Source: Muricauda sp. SCSIO 65647
Lineage (GTDB): Bacteria > Bacteroidota > Bacteroidia > Flavobacteriales > Flavobacteriaceae
Length of the DNA stretch: 64,000 bases
NCBI RefSeq assembly: GCF_021534965.1
Contig: NZ_CP091037.1
Location: forward strand, 2,487,501 to 2,551,500
Direction of reading: 5' to 3'
This document shows, piece by piece, positions 34,566 through 44,012 of this stretch. The notes beneath the pieces are model-generated. The model worked only from the letters and a program-made list of their open reading frames with translations. It was not told the origin of the DNA and searched no databases. Within the stretch, counting starts at the first letter, position 1. Every line of letters begins with the position of its first letter. The position numbers and the translations under genes are program-made.

Positions 34566-36290
34566 TTACAGTATGGATGCTTCAATGGTGATGTCGGCGT
34601 GCTTCCAAGCCTTGTCAAATTCTTTTTTAATGTTGTTGGCCTCATCGTTTTTGCCTTGGGCCTTGAGACTTTGATAAAGTCCCATCAATGACCAACCGTT
34701 CTGTCTGAGTTGTTCCAAATCTTCATTATAGATTTTCTCTGCCTCACTATACTTTTCGGCTTTCATTAAAATGGCCCCCAAAGTCTGTCGTGAGGGGATA
34801 TGCCATGGCGAAGGCTCACTGTAAATCAATTGATCTTCCAGTTCCACCGCTTTTTTCAGATGTCCAATGGCATTGATAAGGTCTCCCTCTTTGGCTGCAA
34901 TTTCACCGGTCACCACTTCATAGGTCACTTTGGCGATATTGGAGGTAGGATTCGTATAGTTCGCAATGACATCATCAAGGCTAGGGTCATCTTTCATGGC
35001 TTCTATGGCCTGTAATTCTTCTTTGGCCTCTTTCAGATTGTCTTTTCGCAAAAAGGCAATGCTACGGGCATAGTGCCATATAAGTTTGAGGTGCTTGTAA
35101 TCGTCTCCTTGATAGGGAATGGTCAAAATCTCGTTCCATTTACCGAAACGGGTGTATGCCAAAAGGGGCGTTGAGGCAAAATCCTGTAAGAAAGGCAATG
35201 TGGCCAATTCAGCTATTGGCACTTTTTCAGCAGTTTTTTTTGCGGCATCGATGGCCGTTTCACTATCACCTAGCAGACTGGCGGCCGACCACAAAAAGTG
35301 GAGATTATGTGGATAATATCCCAAGGGGTACATGCCTTGCGAATAGCACTGCGAGATATAATCCTCATCGGCTAAGATAGCCTTCTGGTTTGATGCCACG
35401 GCGTCTAGATAACGGCCCACACGAATGTAAATGTGCGAGGGCATGTGCACCAAATGCCCAGCTGCGGGCATGAGACCGCCCAATTTATCGGCACTTGGCA
35501 CGGCCAAATCAGGTTGGGGCAGTTCGACCATATGTATATAATAATGGTGTGCCCCTGGGTGGTCGGGATTGATCTTGATCGCTTTTTCAAGTGCTGCCTT
35601 GCCTTTCAATGTGTTTGGTGCCGGACTACCATCATTGTTCCAATAATTCCAGGGCATGGTGTTCATAATGGCGGCCGCATAAAGTGTCTGCACATCGGCA
35701 TCTTCTGGAAATTGATCGGCCACTTTGGCCATCGACTCCATATAGGCAATGTTCAGCTCGGCAATGTCTTTGTTCATATTATCGCTATAGCGAGACCCCA
35801 GTGCCGCAATAAGTGCTTTTTCTTTGGCAGAGGCTTTGTCAGTGGTTTTTTGTGCCTTTTGCAATGCCTTGAAAGCACTCATTTTTCGTTCATCATCGGG
35901 TAATGGATCATTAATGTTCGGTCCCAACGCGTATGCCTGTCCCCAAAATGCCATAGCGGAATTGGGGTCTAATCGTGCAGCTTCCATGAACGAACGGTGG
36001 GCCTCGGCATGGTTAAAGGCATAGGTAAGCCGCAACCCTTGGTCAAAAAAGGTCTGCGTCTCATCGGTCGAGGTCGAAATGGCAAAACTGTGGTTGCCCA
36101 GATTTTCAAAGAGAGGGGCGATCTGTTGGGTGGTGTCAACGTCTGTCAGCATGAATTTGGCAACAGTGCACTTCAAAAAGTTCATTGAGGCCATTTGGGG
36201 TGGTGGATTCGTCTTTTGCTGTGTTTTTGTAAAGATAAAAGTTGCTAATAGGGCCAATGCCACTAAAAGCAATAGTTGCGACTTTTTCAT
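34566..36290 (-). CDS. TPR-repeat exported protein
   Basis: A 574-residue protein with an N-terminal membrane or signal segment (MKKSQLLLLVALALLATFIF) and several tetratricopeptide-like units: residues around 95-130 (LTYAFNHAEAHRSFMEAARLDPNSAMAFW region), 240-270, and near the C-terminus. Start is set at ATG 36290, because the longer frame adds 51 residues without features before the signal. It contains His and Asp residues in the middle (DHPGAHHYYIHMVE, LVHMPSHIYIRVGRY) that resemble a metal site. The function is unknown; such proteins occur widely in Bacteroidota. Confidence 0.82.
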   Translation of the reverse strand: MKKSQLLLLVALALLATFIFTKTQQKTNPPPQMASMNFLKCTVAKFMLTDVDTTQQIAPLFENLGNHSFAISTSTDETQTFFDQGLRLTYAFNHAEAHRSFMEAARLDPNSAMAFWGQAYALGPNINDPLPDDERKMSAFKALQKAQKTTDKASAKEKALIAALGSRYSDNMNKDIAELNIAYMESMAKVADQFPEDADVQTLYAAAIMNTMPWNYWNNDGSPAPNTLKGKAALEKAIKINPDHPGAHHYYIHMVELPQPDLAVPSADKLGGLMPAAGHLVHMPSHIYIRVGRYLDAVASNQKAILADEDYISQCYSQGMYPLGYYPHNLHFLWSAASLLGDSETAIDAAKKTAEKVPIAELATLPFLQDFASTPLLAYTRFGKWNEILTIPYQGDDYKHLKLIWHYARSIAFLRKDNLKEAKEELQAIEAMKDDPSLDDVIANYTNPTSNIAKVTYEVVTGEIAAKEGDLINAIGHLKKAVELEDQLIYSEPSPWHIPSRQTLGAILMKAEKYSEAEKIYNEDLEQLRQNGWSLMGLYQSLKAQGKNDEANNIKKEFDKAWKHADITIEASIL

Positions 36291-36476
36291 TGTGATGGTA
36301 CTGTAGTGTTTTTCGTATTGTGGTACTACGGATATCCGTAAAGGGGAGAACTGCTTAAAAGCCCTAATTTCGAGAACTTTAAAGATAATGAAAATTTGGG
36401 CAATACCGCAATGGCCCATATGCGGTGCAAGACAAGTCGACAACTGTGTTATTGTCGAAGAAACAGGCTGAGTACA

Positions 36477-37400
36477 TCATTTCTTAGGGAATACCGCTGT
36501 TTTTTTATAGTTTTTCAAGATTGACTTGAATTTAACATGATAAATTGCTGTAGTAGGGCTCTTGAGGCTGTCGCTGCTTGTGAAGTACAAAGAATTTTCA
36601 TCGCGGGTCAAAAAGGGATAGAGGTCACTGCCCGACGTGTTCAACTCTTTGATGTTTTGCGGTGCTGTCCAACCGTTTCGGTGTTTGAAACTGATATAAA
36701 GATCGCCGTATGAAGAAACATTTTGGGCTCTTTGTGATGCTTCAAAGAGCAATATATCTGCACTGTCGTTTATTTCGAGATTCCATTCCCCGGTTGCTGA
36801 ATTGATGGTATTTCCCATATTGATAGGGGTGCCCAGTCTTTTATCTTCTAAATATGAGATATATAGATCACCCTGACCATATCCACCAGGTCTGTCAGAC
36901 GCAAAATACAGGTTTCCATTCTTATCGGTTCGCGGGCTGTATTCTCTCTCGGTAGAATTTATCGGGTAAGGCAACCAAATGGGATCGCCCCATTGACCAT
37001 TCTTGTTTTTTACGGCCATCCAAATATCCGCTGATGCGGTAACACCTTTTGAAGGTCTATCTGAAATAAAATATATGCTGTTGCCATCTTTGCTCAAATG
37101 CGGGTCACTATCATCGTATTTACCAGAAAACGAAACAACTTTTGGCATTGACCATTTGCCTTTTTTCTTTACTGTATGATATATTGAGCTCTTGAGATTT
37201 CCACCACCCCATTTTTGATGGCTCGCAGCAAAATAGACTTCCTTTTCTGAAGCGGACAAAGTGCACGAATATTTCACTGAAAACGCTGATGTTGTTTGAG
37301 GCATGAAAACATGCACATTTGCATCTCTGCCCGACTGTGCAAGCGTTGTATTTGAAAGAAAAATGAGCAATATTATTTGACAGACAATAAGATGTTTCAT
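36477..37400 (-). CDS. Secreted WD40-like/PD40 beta-propeller protein
   Basis: A 307-residue exported protein with signal peptide MKHLIVCQIILLIFLSNTTLAQ. The start is ATG 37400; the longer frame adds 19 residues. Repeated blades of the PD40/TolB type are visible, for example SDPHLSKDGNSIYFISDR and EYSPRTDKNGNLYFASDR and DLYPFLTRDENSLYFTSS. The propeller probably binds protein or glycan at the envelope. It lacks the OmpA-like domain seen in larger relatives. Divergent from the SprT-like gene. Confidence 0.85.
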   Translation of the reverse strand: MKHLIVCQIILLIFLSNTTLAQSGRDANVHVFMPQTTSAFSVKYSCTLSASEKEVYFAASHQKWGGGNLKSSIYHTVKKKGKWSMPKVVSFSGKYDDSDPHLSKDGNSIYFISDRPSKGVTASADIWMAVKNKNGQWGDPIWLPYPINSTEREYSPRTDKNGNLYFASDRPGGYGQGDLYISYLEDKRLGTPINMGNTINSATGEWNLEINDSADILLFEASQRAQNVSSYGDLYISFKHRNGWTAPQNIKELNTSGSDLYPFLTRDENSLYFTSSDSLKSPTTAIYHVKFKSILKNYKKTAVFPKK

Positions 37401-37519
37401 CAATGGTTTTGAAGGAAATGGATGAATAAATACGATGTTCACTCCCAATTTACACATAATAGATACAATTGGGACATCTTTGTTTTCTTTTCAAAAAATC
37501 AAACCCTTATTTTTACCCT

Positions 37520-38122
37520 GTGAGCGAAACCTTGCAAAAATACCTGCCCGAAAGAGCAGTTGAATCCTGTTTTGAGCTGATCAAAACGCATGGGGTGCAT
37601 CTTAAGATCGTGAACCATCGGGTGACACGGCATGGTGATTACCGCAAAATGCCTCAGGGTGGGCATCAAATCACGGTCAATGCTTCGTTGAACAAATATC
37701 GTTTTTTGATTACGTTGGTACATGAAATTGCCCATTTGGTAGCTTTTGAGCGTTTTGGTCGGGGTATCAAACCCCATGGGGCAGAGTGGAAGCGTACTTT
37801 TCAACAACTGATGCTCCCGTTTATCAGGCCCGAAATTTTTCCCTCGCAGTTGTTGCCCTTGATCGCCCAACATTTCAAAAACCCGAAAGCGAGCAGTAGC
37901 ACCGACACCAGATTGTCTGTGGCCCTACAGAAATTTGACCCCGTTGACCGTACCAAGAGCTATGTGTTCGAGCTGCCCATGGGCAGTACTTTTCGCCTCT
38001 ATAATGGCAAATTGTTCAAAAAGGGAAAGAAGCGCGTAAAACGCTACGAATGTATTGAATTGGCCACGGGTAAACTATATTTGTTTCAACCGAACGCTGA
38101 GGTTGATTTTGTCAGGGAATAA
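37520..38122 (+). CDS. SprT-like zinc metalloprotease-like protein
   Basis: A 200-residue protein with the metal motif LVHEIAHLVAFERFG near residue 75 and a third His in IKPHGAEWKRTF, as in the SprT family. The start is the GTG at 37520 (VSETLQKYLPERAV), because the upstream part of the frame reads through the divergent intergenic region and gives unconserved residues. Relatives act on DNA-protein crosslinks in eukaryotes; the bacterial role is not settled. Confidence 0.82.
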   Translation: MSETLQKYLPERAVESCFELIKTHGVHLKIVNHRVTRHGDYRKMPQGGHQITVNASLNKYRFLITLVHEIAHLVAFERFGRGIKPHGAEWKRTFQQLMLPFIRPEIFPSQLLPLIAQHFKNPKASSSTDTRLSVALQKFDPVDRTKSYVFELPMGSTFRLYNGKLFKKGKKRVKRYECIELATGKLYLFQPNAEVDFVRE

Positions 38123-38137
38123 ATTATCTCGGGGCAA

Positions 38138-38152
38138 TCCCGATGGCTATCG
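38138..38152. repeat. Degenerate copy of the CCCGATAGCTATCGGG palindrome
   Basis: TCCCGATGGCTATCG between the SprT-like gene and manC matches 14 of 15 bases of the palindrome found in the tRNA pseudogene at 10937, suggesting a dispersed intergenic repeat. Confidence 0.55.
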
Positions 38153-38185
38153 AACCATTTAAATCTCGATTATCGAGTAAACAAG

Positions 38186-39265
38186 ATGAACAAAAACTAT
38201 TATGCCGTTTTAATGGCCGGAGGGGTGGGATCTCGCTTTTGGCCCGTGAGTACAGAGGCCTATCCGAAGCAATTTCACGATATGCTGGGAGTGGGCAAAA
38301 CACTGCTACAGAGTACGTTTGAACGCCTTACCCGATTTATTCCGAAACAGAATGTCTTGATATTGACCAATGCGCGTTATAACGATTTGGTACTCGAACA
38401 ATTACCGATGGTCACCCAAGAGCAGGTGGTGCTCGAACCCGCCATGCGCAATACGGCTCCTTGTATTCTGTATGCGGCCCTGAAGATTCAAAAGATGAAT
38501 GCCGATGCAGTGATGATAGTGGCCCCAAGCGATCATTGGATAGAAGATGAAGCAGCTTTTGAAGACAATGTCAAGAAATGTTTTGAGAAGTGCACCCAAG
38601 AGGCAGTACTGTGTACATTGGGCATTCAACCAACCGAACCGAACACCGGCTTTGGGTACATAGAGTTTGAGAAAGATAGCACTGAATCTTTAAAAAAAGT
38701 TGTTCAGTTCAGGGAAAAACCTGATTTGGAAACCGCAAAAGAATTCCTCCGGCAAGGTAATTTTCTTTGGAACGCAGGTATCTTTATGTGGAGTATCGAA
38801 ACGATTGTCGAGGCATTCAAAAGCCATCAACGATCCCAATACGAACTGTTTGAAAGCGGTATTTCTTGCTACAATACTTCTGAGGAAAAAGACTTCATTG
38901 AAGAAAATTATCCCAAGGCCGAAAACATTTCAATCGATTATGCTATCTTGGAAAAGTCTAAAGCCATCTATACCTTGCCCGCCACTTTCGATTGGAATGA
39001 CCTTGGTACTTGGGGTGCGCTTTATGAAAAGCTCGAAAAAGACGCCGCCAAGAACGCCGTGGTGAACGCGGGGGTCTTGTTGAAAGATGCCAAGGGCAAT
39101 ATGATACGGTCAAAAACAGGAAAAGTGGTCGTGGTCGATGGATTGGAAGATTTCATCATCGTTGATAAAGATGATGTCTTGTTGATCTACCCCAAATCAA
39201 AACAACAACATATCAAAGAAGTACGTGCCTCTGTTCAAAAGAACTTTGGCGATAAGTTTGTATAA
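38186..39265 (+). CDS. manC: Mannose-1-phosphate guanylyltransferase
   Basis: A 359-residue nucleotidyltransferase that makes GDP-mannose from mannose 1-phosphate and GTP for polysaccharide synthesis. The nucleotide-binding signature MAGGVGSRFWPVSTEAYPKQF starts near residue 10, with FREKPDLETA and WNAGIFMW later. The protein ends after a short left-handed helix region and lacks the fused phosphomannose isomerase domain of longer ManC proteins. It precedes a DUF389 gene by 2 bases, so the two are probably co-transcribed. Confidence 0.92.
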   Translation: MNKNYYAVLMAGGVGSRFWPVSTEAYPKQFHDMLGVGKTLLQSTFERLTRFIPKQNVLILTNARYNDLVLEQLPMVTQEQVVLEPAMRNTAPCILYAALKIQKMNADAVMIVAPSDHWIEDEAAFEDNVKKCFEKCTQEAVLCTLGIQPTEPNTGFGYIEFEKDSTESLKKVVQFREKPDLETAKEFLRQGNFLWNAGIFMWSIETIVEAFKSHQRSQYELFESGISCYNTSEEKDFIEENYPKAENISIDYAILEKSKAIYTLPATFDWNDLGTWGALYEKLEKDAAKNAVVNAGVLLKDAKGNMIRSKTGKVVVVDGLEDFIIVDKDDVLLIYPKSKQQHIKEVRASVQKNFGDKFV

Positions 39266-39267
39266 AC

Positions 39268-40731
39268 ATGGAAGGTAAATTCGGCCAACAAAATGTCACT
39301 CCTACCCCAAACGAGAATAGCGGTGAGGAAATGAAAAAAGACTTCAAGGGCTTTTTGGGAAGCACCAAAAAGTTTCTGATGGAAGTTCTAGAAATTAAGA
39401 GCAACACAGATCCGGTCGCTGCTAAAGAATCGATTATTGCCGATATTCCCTTCAAGGGACACACTTCATGGATTTTGATCTGTTCCATTTTCATCGCCTC
39501 GGTGGGGCTCAACGCAAACTCTACGGCCGTGGTCATCGGAGCGATGCTCATTTCACCACTAATGGGTCCGATTTTGGGTATGGGCATGTCTTTGGCCATC
39601 AATGATATCGATACTTTACGCCGTTCATTGAAGAACTTTGCCGTGATGGTGGTGTTGAGTGTGGTGACCGCATTTCTGTTCTTCTACTTTTTTCCCTTAC
39701 GTGATGAATCTTCAGAATTATTGGCACGAACAAAACCTGATATTCGAGATGTGTTGATCGCCTTCTTTGGTGGGTTGGCCCTGGTTATTGCAAGGGCAAA
39801 AAAAGGTACCATTGCCAGTGTTATCTTTGGTGTGGCCATAGCCACGGCGCTGATGCCGCCATTGTGTACGGTGGGCTTTGGTCTGGCCATCGGCAAACCG
39901 CTTTATGCCGCTGGGGCTATGTACCTTTTTATCATCAATACCATTTTTATCGGTCTGGCGACTTTTTTGGTCATCAAGTACCTTAGGTTTCCCATGGTGC
40001 GTTATGCCAATTCGCGAAAAAGGCGATTTATCGCCCGGGTAGCTTCTTTGGTTGGGTTGGCGGTCATGGTTCCGGCCGGATTTACTTTTTATAATGTTTT
40101 TCTCGAATCGCTTTTCAGAAAACAGGCCCAGCAATTCTTGTCCGATACAGTGGAGATTTATGAGTTCAAGGGAAACGGTCGTTATGAGAATGATCTGACC
40201 GATATACACTTTGATAAAAATGAGGGCTCATATCTTGAAGTCGCTATTTTGGGCACCGAGGAAGTGCCTGAAAACATCATCAATACGTGGAGGAACAAGA
40301 AGAACGGGTATAGTCGTTTAAGGGATGCTGAACTACGGGTGCTTCAAGGGGGCAAAGATGATTCAGAAGAAAAGTTCAATTATGTGAGCGAGCTCTATGA
40401 ATCAAAAAAAGCAGAGCTCTTGACCAAAGATGAACGCATTCGGGTATTGGAAGAAGAGCTTGCCTCGTTGAGTGAAGCTGCGGCCATGCAAATTCCCTTT
40501 CAAGACATTAGCGCAGAGGCACGGGCGAATTATGAAAATATTGACGCAATGGGTTTTTCATATCGCATTCAGACCGATTTCAATAAACTCGATACCATTC
40601 CGCTCTTTGAGGTAAAATGGAAACAGAACATTGGCCAGGGCCAAATCGACAATGATCAAAAGAGATTAAGCGATTGGCTCAAACTTCGACTTCAGAACAA
40701 TAAGATACAGGTGAAGCAGGTGAAAGATTAA
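39268..40731 (+). CDS. DUF389 (TIGR00341-type) membrane protein
   Basis: A 487-residue inner-membrane protein with six or seven hydrophobic segments between residues 65 and 285. The conserved DUF389 core is visible as ANSTAVVIGAMLISPLMGPI and FGVAIATALMPPLCTVGFG. After the membrane part comes a soluble region with a coiled coil (residues 370-410, ESKKAELLTKDERIRVLEEE). Function is not known for the family. It follows manC by 2 bases and converges with mlaF, overlapping its end by 4 bases. Confidence 0.88.
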   Translation: MEGKFGQQNVTPTPNENSGEEMKKDFKGFLGSTKKFLMEVLEIKSNTDPVAAKESIIADIPFKGHTSWILICSIFIASVGLNANSTAVVIGAMLISPLMGPILGMGMSLAINDIDTLRRSLKNFAVMVVLSVVTAFLFFYFFPLRDESSELLARTKPDIRDVLIAFFGGLALVIARAKKGTIASVIFGVAIATALMPPLCTVGFGLAIGKPLYAAGAMYLFIINTIFIGLATFLVIKYLRFPMVRYANSRKRRFIARVASLVGLAVMVPAGFTFYNVFLESLFRKQAQQFLSDTVEIYEFKGNGRYENDLTDIHFDKNEGSYLEVAILGTEEVPENIINTWRNKKNGYSRLRDAELRVLQGGKDDSEEKFNYVSELYESKKAELLTKDERIRVLEEELASLSEAAAMQIPFQDISAEARANYENIDAMGFSYRIQTDFNKLDTIPLFEVKWKQNIGQGQIDNDQKRLSDWLKLRLQNNKIQVKQVKD

Positions 40732-41495
40732 TTTCGCTCCTCAATATACATCTGCCGTACCTTTTTGAAGAGCTCAGAAGAATACACAAAATTGGTGACG
40801 GCCTCATTGTCGGTCTTGAAGATTTCTTTGTTGGTGCCTTCCCATTCTTTGAAACCATTTTTCAAAAAGATAATTTTTTCGCCAATTTCCATGACCGAGT
40901 TCATATCATGGGTGTTGATAATCGTGGTGATGCTGTACTCATCGGTGATTTCTTGGATCAGGTTGTCGATCAAAATGGCCGTTTTGGGATCTAGGCCCGA
41001 ATTCGGCTCGTCGCAGAAAAGGTATTTCGGGTTCATGACAATCGCCCTTGCAATGGCCACCCTTTTCTGCATGCCGCCTGATAATTCTGAGGGATATTTT
41101 TCATGTGCATCGATGAGGTTTACCCTTTTCAATACAAAATCGATACGGTCTCGCATTTCACCTTTTGATTGCTTCGTGAACATTTCTAACGGAAATTTCA
41201 CATTGCCCTCGACGGTCATCGAATCAAAAAGCGCACTGCCTTGAAAAACCATTCCCATCTCTTGGCGCAAGTTTCGGCGTTCATCCAACGACAGTTCTGA
41301 ATAGCGCTGCCCGCTGTAACAGATGTTTCCTTCATCGGGCTCTATAAGGCCCAACATGCATTTCATGAGCACCGTTTTGCCAGAACCACTTTGGCCTATG
41401 ACCAGATTGGTCTTTCCTTGCTCAAAGGTGGAGGTTATTCCCTTTAAAACATGGGTGCCGCTGAATGATTTGTGTATGTCTTGAATTTCTATCAT
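40728..41495 (-). CDS. mlaF: Mla-type phospholipid ABC transporter, ATP-binding protein
   Basis: A 255-residue ATPase of the MlaF group that powers lipid transfer between the membranes. Walker A is GQSGSGKTVLM, the signature LSGGMQKRVAIARAI, Walker B KYLFCDEPNSGLD, and the switch histidine is in INTHDMNS. Start is ATG 41495 (MIEIQDIHKSF), which shares a base with the mlaE stop; the longer frame adds residues read from inside mlaE. No mlaD gene is adjacent. Confidence 0.92.
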   Translation of the reverse strand: MIEIQDIHKSFSGTHVLKGITSTFEQGKTNLVIGQSGSGKTVLMKCMLGLIEPDEGNICYSGQRYSELSLDERRNLRQEMGMVFQGSALFDSMTVEGNVKFPLEMFTKQSKGEMRDRIDFVLKRVNLIDAHEKYPSELSGGMQKRVAIARAIVMNPKYLFCDEPNSGLDPKTAILIDNLIQEITDEYSITTIINTHDMNSVMEIGEKIIFLKNGFKEWEGTNKEIFKTDNEAVTNFVYSSELFKKVRQMYIEERN

Positions 41496-42232
41496 CAGCC
41501 GAGCAGCATTTGGGTCAGAATATAGTTGAGAATGATGATGACAACGCTCGTCCACACGAAGGAAGTAGTGGCCGCTTTGCCCACTTCGAGTGCACCGCCC
41601 TTCATATAATAGCCATGAAACGAAGGCACTGTGGCAATGACAAAGGCAAAGACCAAGGTCTTGATAAAGGCATAGGTCACGTGAAAAGGAGTGAAATCCA
41701 ATTGTACTCCCTCTACGAAAGTACCGCTGGGGGCATATTCACCGAACACGGCGGCGACCCACCCCCCTGCAATGCCCACATACATGGCAATGGCCACGGC
41801 AAATGGGTACATGAGCATGGCAATGATTTTCGGAAAAACCAAATAGTTCAATGAGTTTACTCCCATGACCTCCAAGGCATCGATTTGCTCGGTGACCCGC
41901 ATGGTACCGATACTCGAAGTGATGTAAGAACCAACTTTTCCGGCCATGATGATGGAGGTAAACGTAGGGGCAAATTCGAGAATCACCGACTGTCTTGTGG
42001 CAAAACCGATAAGACTTTTTGGTATTAGCGGATTGCTCAAATTCAATGCGGTCTGAATGGTCACTACGCCGCCTATAAAGAAAGAAATAAAGATGATGAT
42101 GCCCATTGAGTTGTAGATAAGCTCATCTATCTCTTTCAAAATCAAAGACTTCATAATGTGCCATTTGGTAGGTTTTTTAAAAACCTCCCAAATCATGATA
42201 AAGTACTTGCCAATCGCCGCAAGGTAGTTCAT
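41495..42232 (-). CDS. mlaE: Mla-type phospholipid ABC transporter, permease
   Basis: A 245-residue permease of the MlaE family with five to six membrane segments. Family motifs include FISFFIGGVVTIQTALNLSNP, SYITSSIGTMRVTEQIDALEVMGVN and the conserved Pro-rich KIIAMLMYPF region. It is the first gene of the mlaE-mlaF pair, which overlap by one base. The substrate in the E. coli system is phospholipid; here this is by family. Confidence 0.92.
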   Translation of the reverse strand: MNYLAAIGKYFIMIWEVFKKPTKWHIMKSLILKEIDELIYNSMGIIIFISFFIGGVVTIQTALNLSNPLIPKSLIGFATRQSVILEFAPTFTSIIMAGKVGSYITSSIGTMRVTEQIDALEVMGVNSLNYLVFPKIIAMLMYPFAVAIAMYVGIAGGWVAAVFGEYAPSGTFVEGVQLDFTPFHVTYAFIKTLVFAFVIATVPSFHGYYMKGGALEVGKAATTSFVWTSVVIIILNYILTQMLLG

Positions 42233-42310
42233 GTACTAAAAATAGACTTATAGGGTAAAAATAAGAATATTGCATTCATTTAACCTCCGATTTATAGTTT
42301 TAAAGGGATA

Positions 42311-42341
42311 TTTGAATAGATTTGCTGGCGTGGTAATTTTG
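42311..42341 (+). promoter_or_regulatory. Promoter of the PafA-like phosphatase, nearly leaderless
   Basis: TTTG (42311-42314) and a perfect TAATTTTG box (42334-42341) are 19 bases apart. The ATG at 42348 is only 6 bases after the box, so the transcript should start at or within a few bases of the start codon. Confidence 0.6.
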
Positions 42342-42347
42342 GTATAA

Positions 42348-44012
42348 ATGAAAAACCCCCTTTCCCTTTTGACCCTCTTTGCACTACTTGTCTGTATGGT
42401 GGCCAATGCGCAACGAAATGGCAAGAAAAGAAACCAACCCATTGAAGACAATAGCCCTCCAAAATTGATCATAGGTATTGTGGTCGACCAAATGCGATTT
42501 GACTATCTCACCCGATTTTGGGATCAGTATGGTGATGGCGGGTTCAAACGAATGGTAAATGAGGGTTTTAACTGTAAGAACCATCATTTCAACTATGCGC
42601 CCACAAGTACAGGGCCGGGCCACGCCTCGATCTACACAGGTACTACACCGTCGATGCACGGTATCATTGGCAATAATTGGTATGACAAAGAAGAGAACGA
42701 AACCGTGTACTGTGCTTCAGATACCAGTTTTAAATCTGTCGGCACTGTTTCCGAGGTCGGACAAATGTCGCCCCATCGCATGGTAACGACCACGATGACC
42801 GATCAGCTACGGCTACACACCCAAATGCGCAGTAAGGTTATCGCAGTCGCCTTAAAGGATAGGGGAGCTGTACTACCGGGAGGCCATACGGCCAACGCCG
42901 CGTATTGGTTTGAAGGAAGTGATACAGGACAATGGATTACCAGTTCATATTATATGGAGCAGTTGCCCGACTGGGTGAATGCATTCAATGCATCAAGTAC
43001 CATCACAGATTATAAAAAAGCATGGATTCCTCTAAAGGACATCAATTCATATGTTGAAAGCGGCAGTGACAACAATGCTTTTGAAGGATTGTTTGAAGAC
43101 GAGACCACGCCTACTTTTCCGCATAGCACTCCCAATCTTTTAAGTAAGGAAAAAGACTTTGAAATTCTCAAATATACCCCTTATGGAAACAGTCTGACCA
43201 CTGATTTTGCCCTGGCGGCCCTTGATGGGGAAAAACTGGGAACCGATAGAGACACTGATTTTTTGGCGATCAGCTATTCGAGTACAGATTATGTGGGCCA
43301 TAAATATGGGGTCAATTCAAAAGAGGTTGAAGACACCTATCTGCAATTGGATAAAGATTTGGAAAGACTCTTTGCAGCGTTGGATAAAAAAGTGGGCTTG
43401 AACCAATACACCGCTTTTTTGACCGCTGACCATGGAGCCATTCATGTGCCCGCCTATTTGAAGGACAATAAAATACCTGCGGGCTATTTAAATTCCGATC
43501 AAATAAAGAGTGATTTCATAGACTTTATCAAGTATCGATACGGAACTACCGATATCATCAAGAACATAAGCAACTATCAAGTGTTTCTAGACCATAGGGT
43601 CATTGCCAACCTAGATATGGATTTGGATGATGTTCAAGAAGAGATCGCAATGGAGTTCTTGAAATATGATGATGTCTATAAAGTATTTACTGGGCATCAG
43701 ATGTGGCAGAATAGCTATTCTGACGGCATACCCTACATTTTGCAGAACGGTTGGAACCAAAAACGCTCAGGTGATGTTATGTATGTTCAGAAACCCGGTT
43801 ATGCCTCTTATCACAGAACAGGTTCAACACATGGTTCGCCCATGATCTATGACACCCATGTGCCTTTGCTTTTCTTCGGAAAGGGAATCAAAAAGGGTAG
43901 TACGGCCGATCGGACAGAGATACCCGATATTGCCCCTACCATTTCAGTATTGATGGGCATGGCATTCCCCAACGGTAGCACTGGGAAACCGATTTCCAAG
44001 GTATTAAAATAG
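42348..44012 (+). CDS. PafA-type alkaline phosphatase family protein
   Basis: A 554-residue exported phosphatase of the alkaline phosphatase superfamily, with signal peptide ending VANAQ. The nucleophile is a threonine in APTSTGPGHASIYTGTTPS near residue 90, as in PafA of Elizabethkingia. The Lys-x-Arg pair of PafA monoesterases is visible in VALKDRGAVLPGGH. Zinc ligands are expected in GIVVDQMRFDYL, LTADHGA and HGSP. It probably removes phosphate from organic monoesters in the periplasm. The end overlaps the convergent GT2 gene by 9 bases. Confidence 0.9.
   Translation: MKNPLSLLTLFALLVCMVANAQRNGKKRNQPIEDNSPPKLIIGIVVDQMRFDYLTRFWDQYGDGGFKRMVNEGFNCKNHHFNYAPTSTGPGHASIYTGTTPSMHGIIGNNWYDKEENETVYCASDTSFKSVGTVSEVGQMSPHRMVTTTMTDQLRLHTQMRSKVIAVALKDRGAVLPGGHTANAAYWFEGSDTGQWITSSYYMEQLPDWVNAFNASSTITDYKKAWIPLKDINSYVESGSDNNAFEGLFEDETTPTFPHSTPNLLSKEKDFEILKYTPYGNSLTTDFALAALDGEKLGTDRDTDFLAISYSSTDYVGHKYGVNSKEVEDTYLQLDKDLERLFAALDKKVGLNQYTAFLTADHGAIHVPAYLKDNKIPAGYLNSDQIKSDFIDFIKYRYGTTDIIKNISNYQVFLDHRVIANLDMDLDDVQEEIAMEFLKYDDVYKVFTGHQMWQNSYSDGIPYILQNGWNQKRSGDVMYVQKPGYASYHRTGSTHGSPMIYDTHVPLLFFGKGIKKGSTADRTEIPDIAPTISVLMGMAFPNGSTGKPISKVLK

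Noticed and set aside
35433-35903. 156-codon frame opposite the TPR protein
   Set aside because: It is long, but it is antisense to a TPR-repeat coding region and has His/Ile-rich composition typical of shadows.
39718-40209. 163-codon minus-strand frame opposite the DUF389 gene
   Set aside because: Antisense shadow of conserved membrane helices; no start signal or family features.
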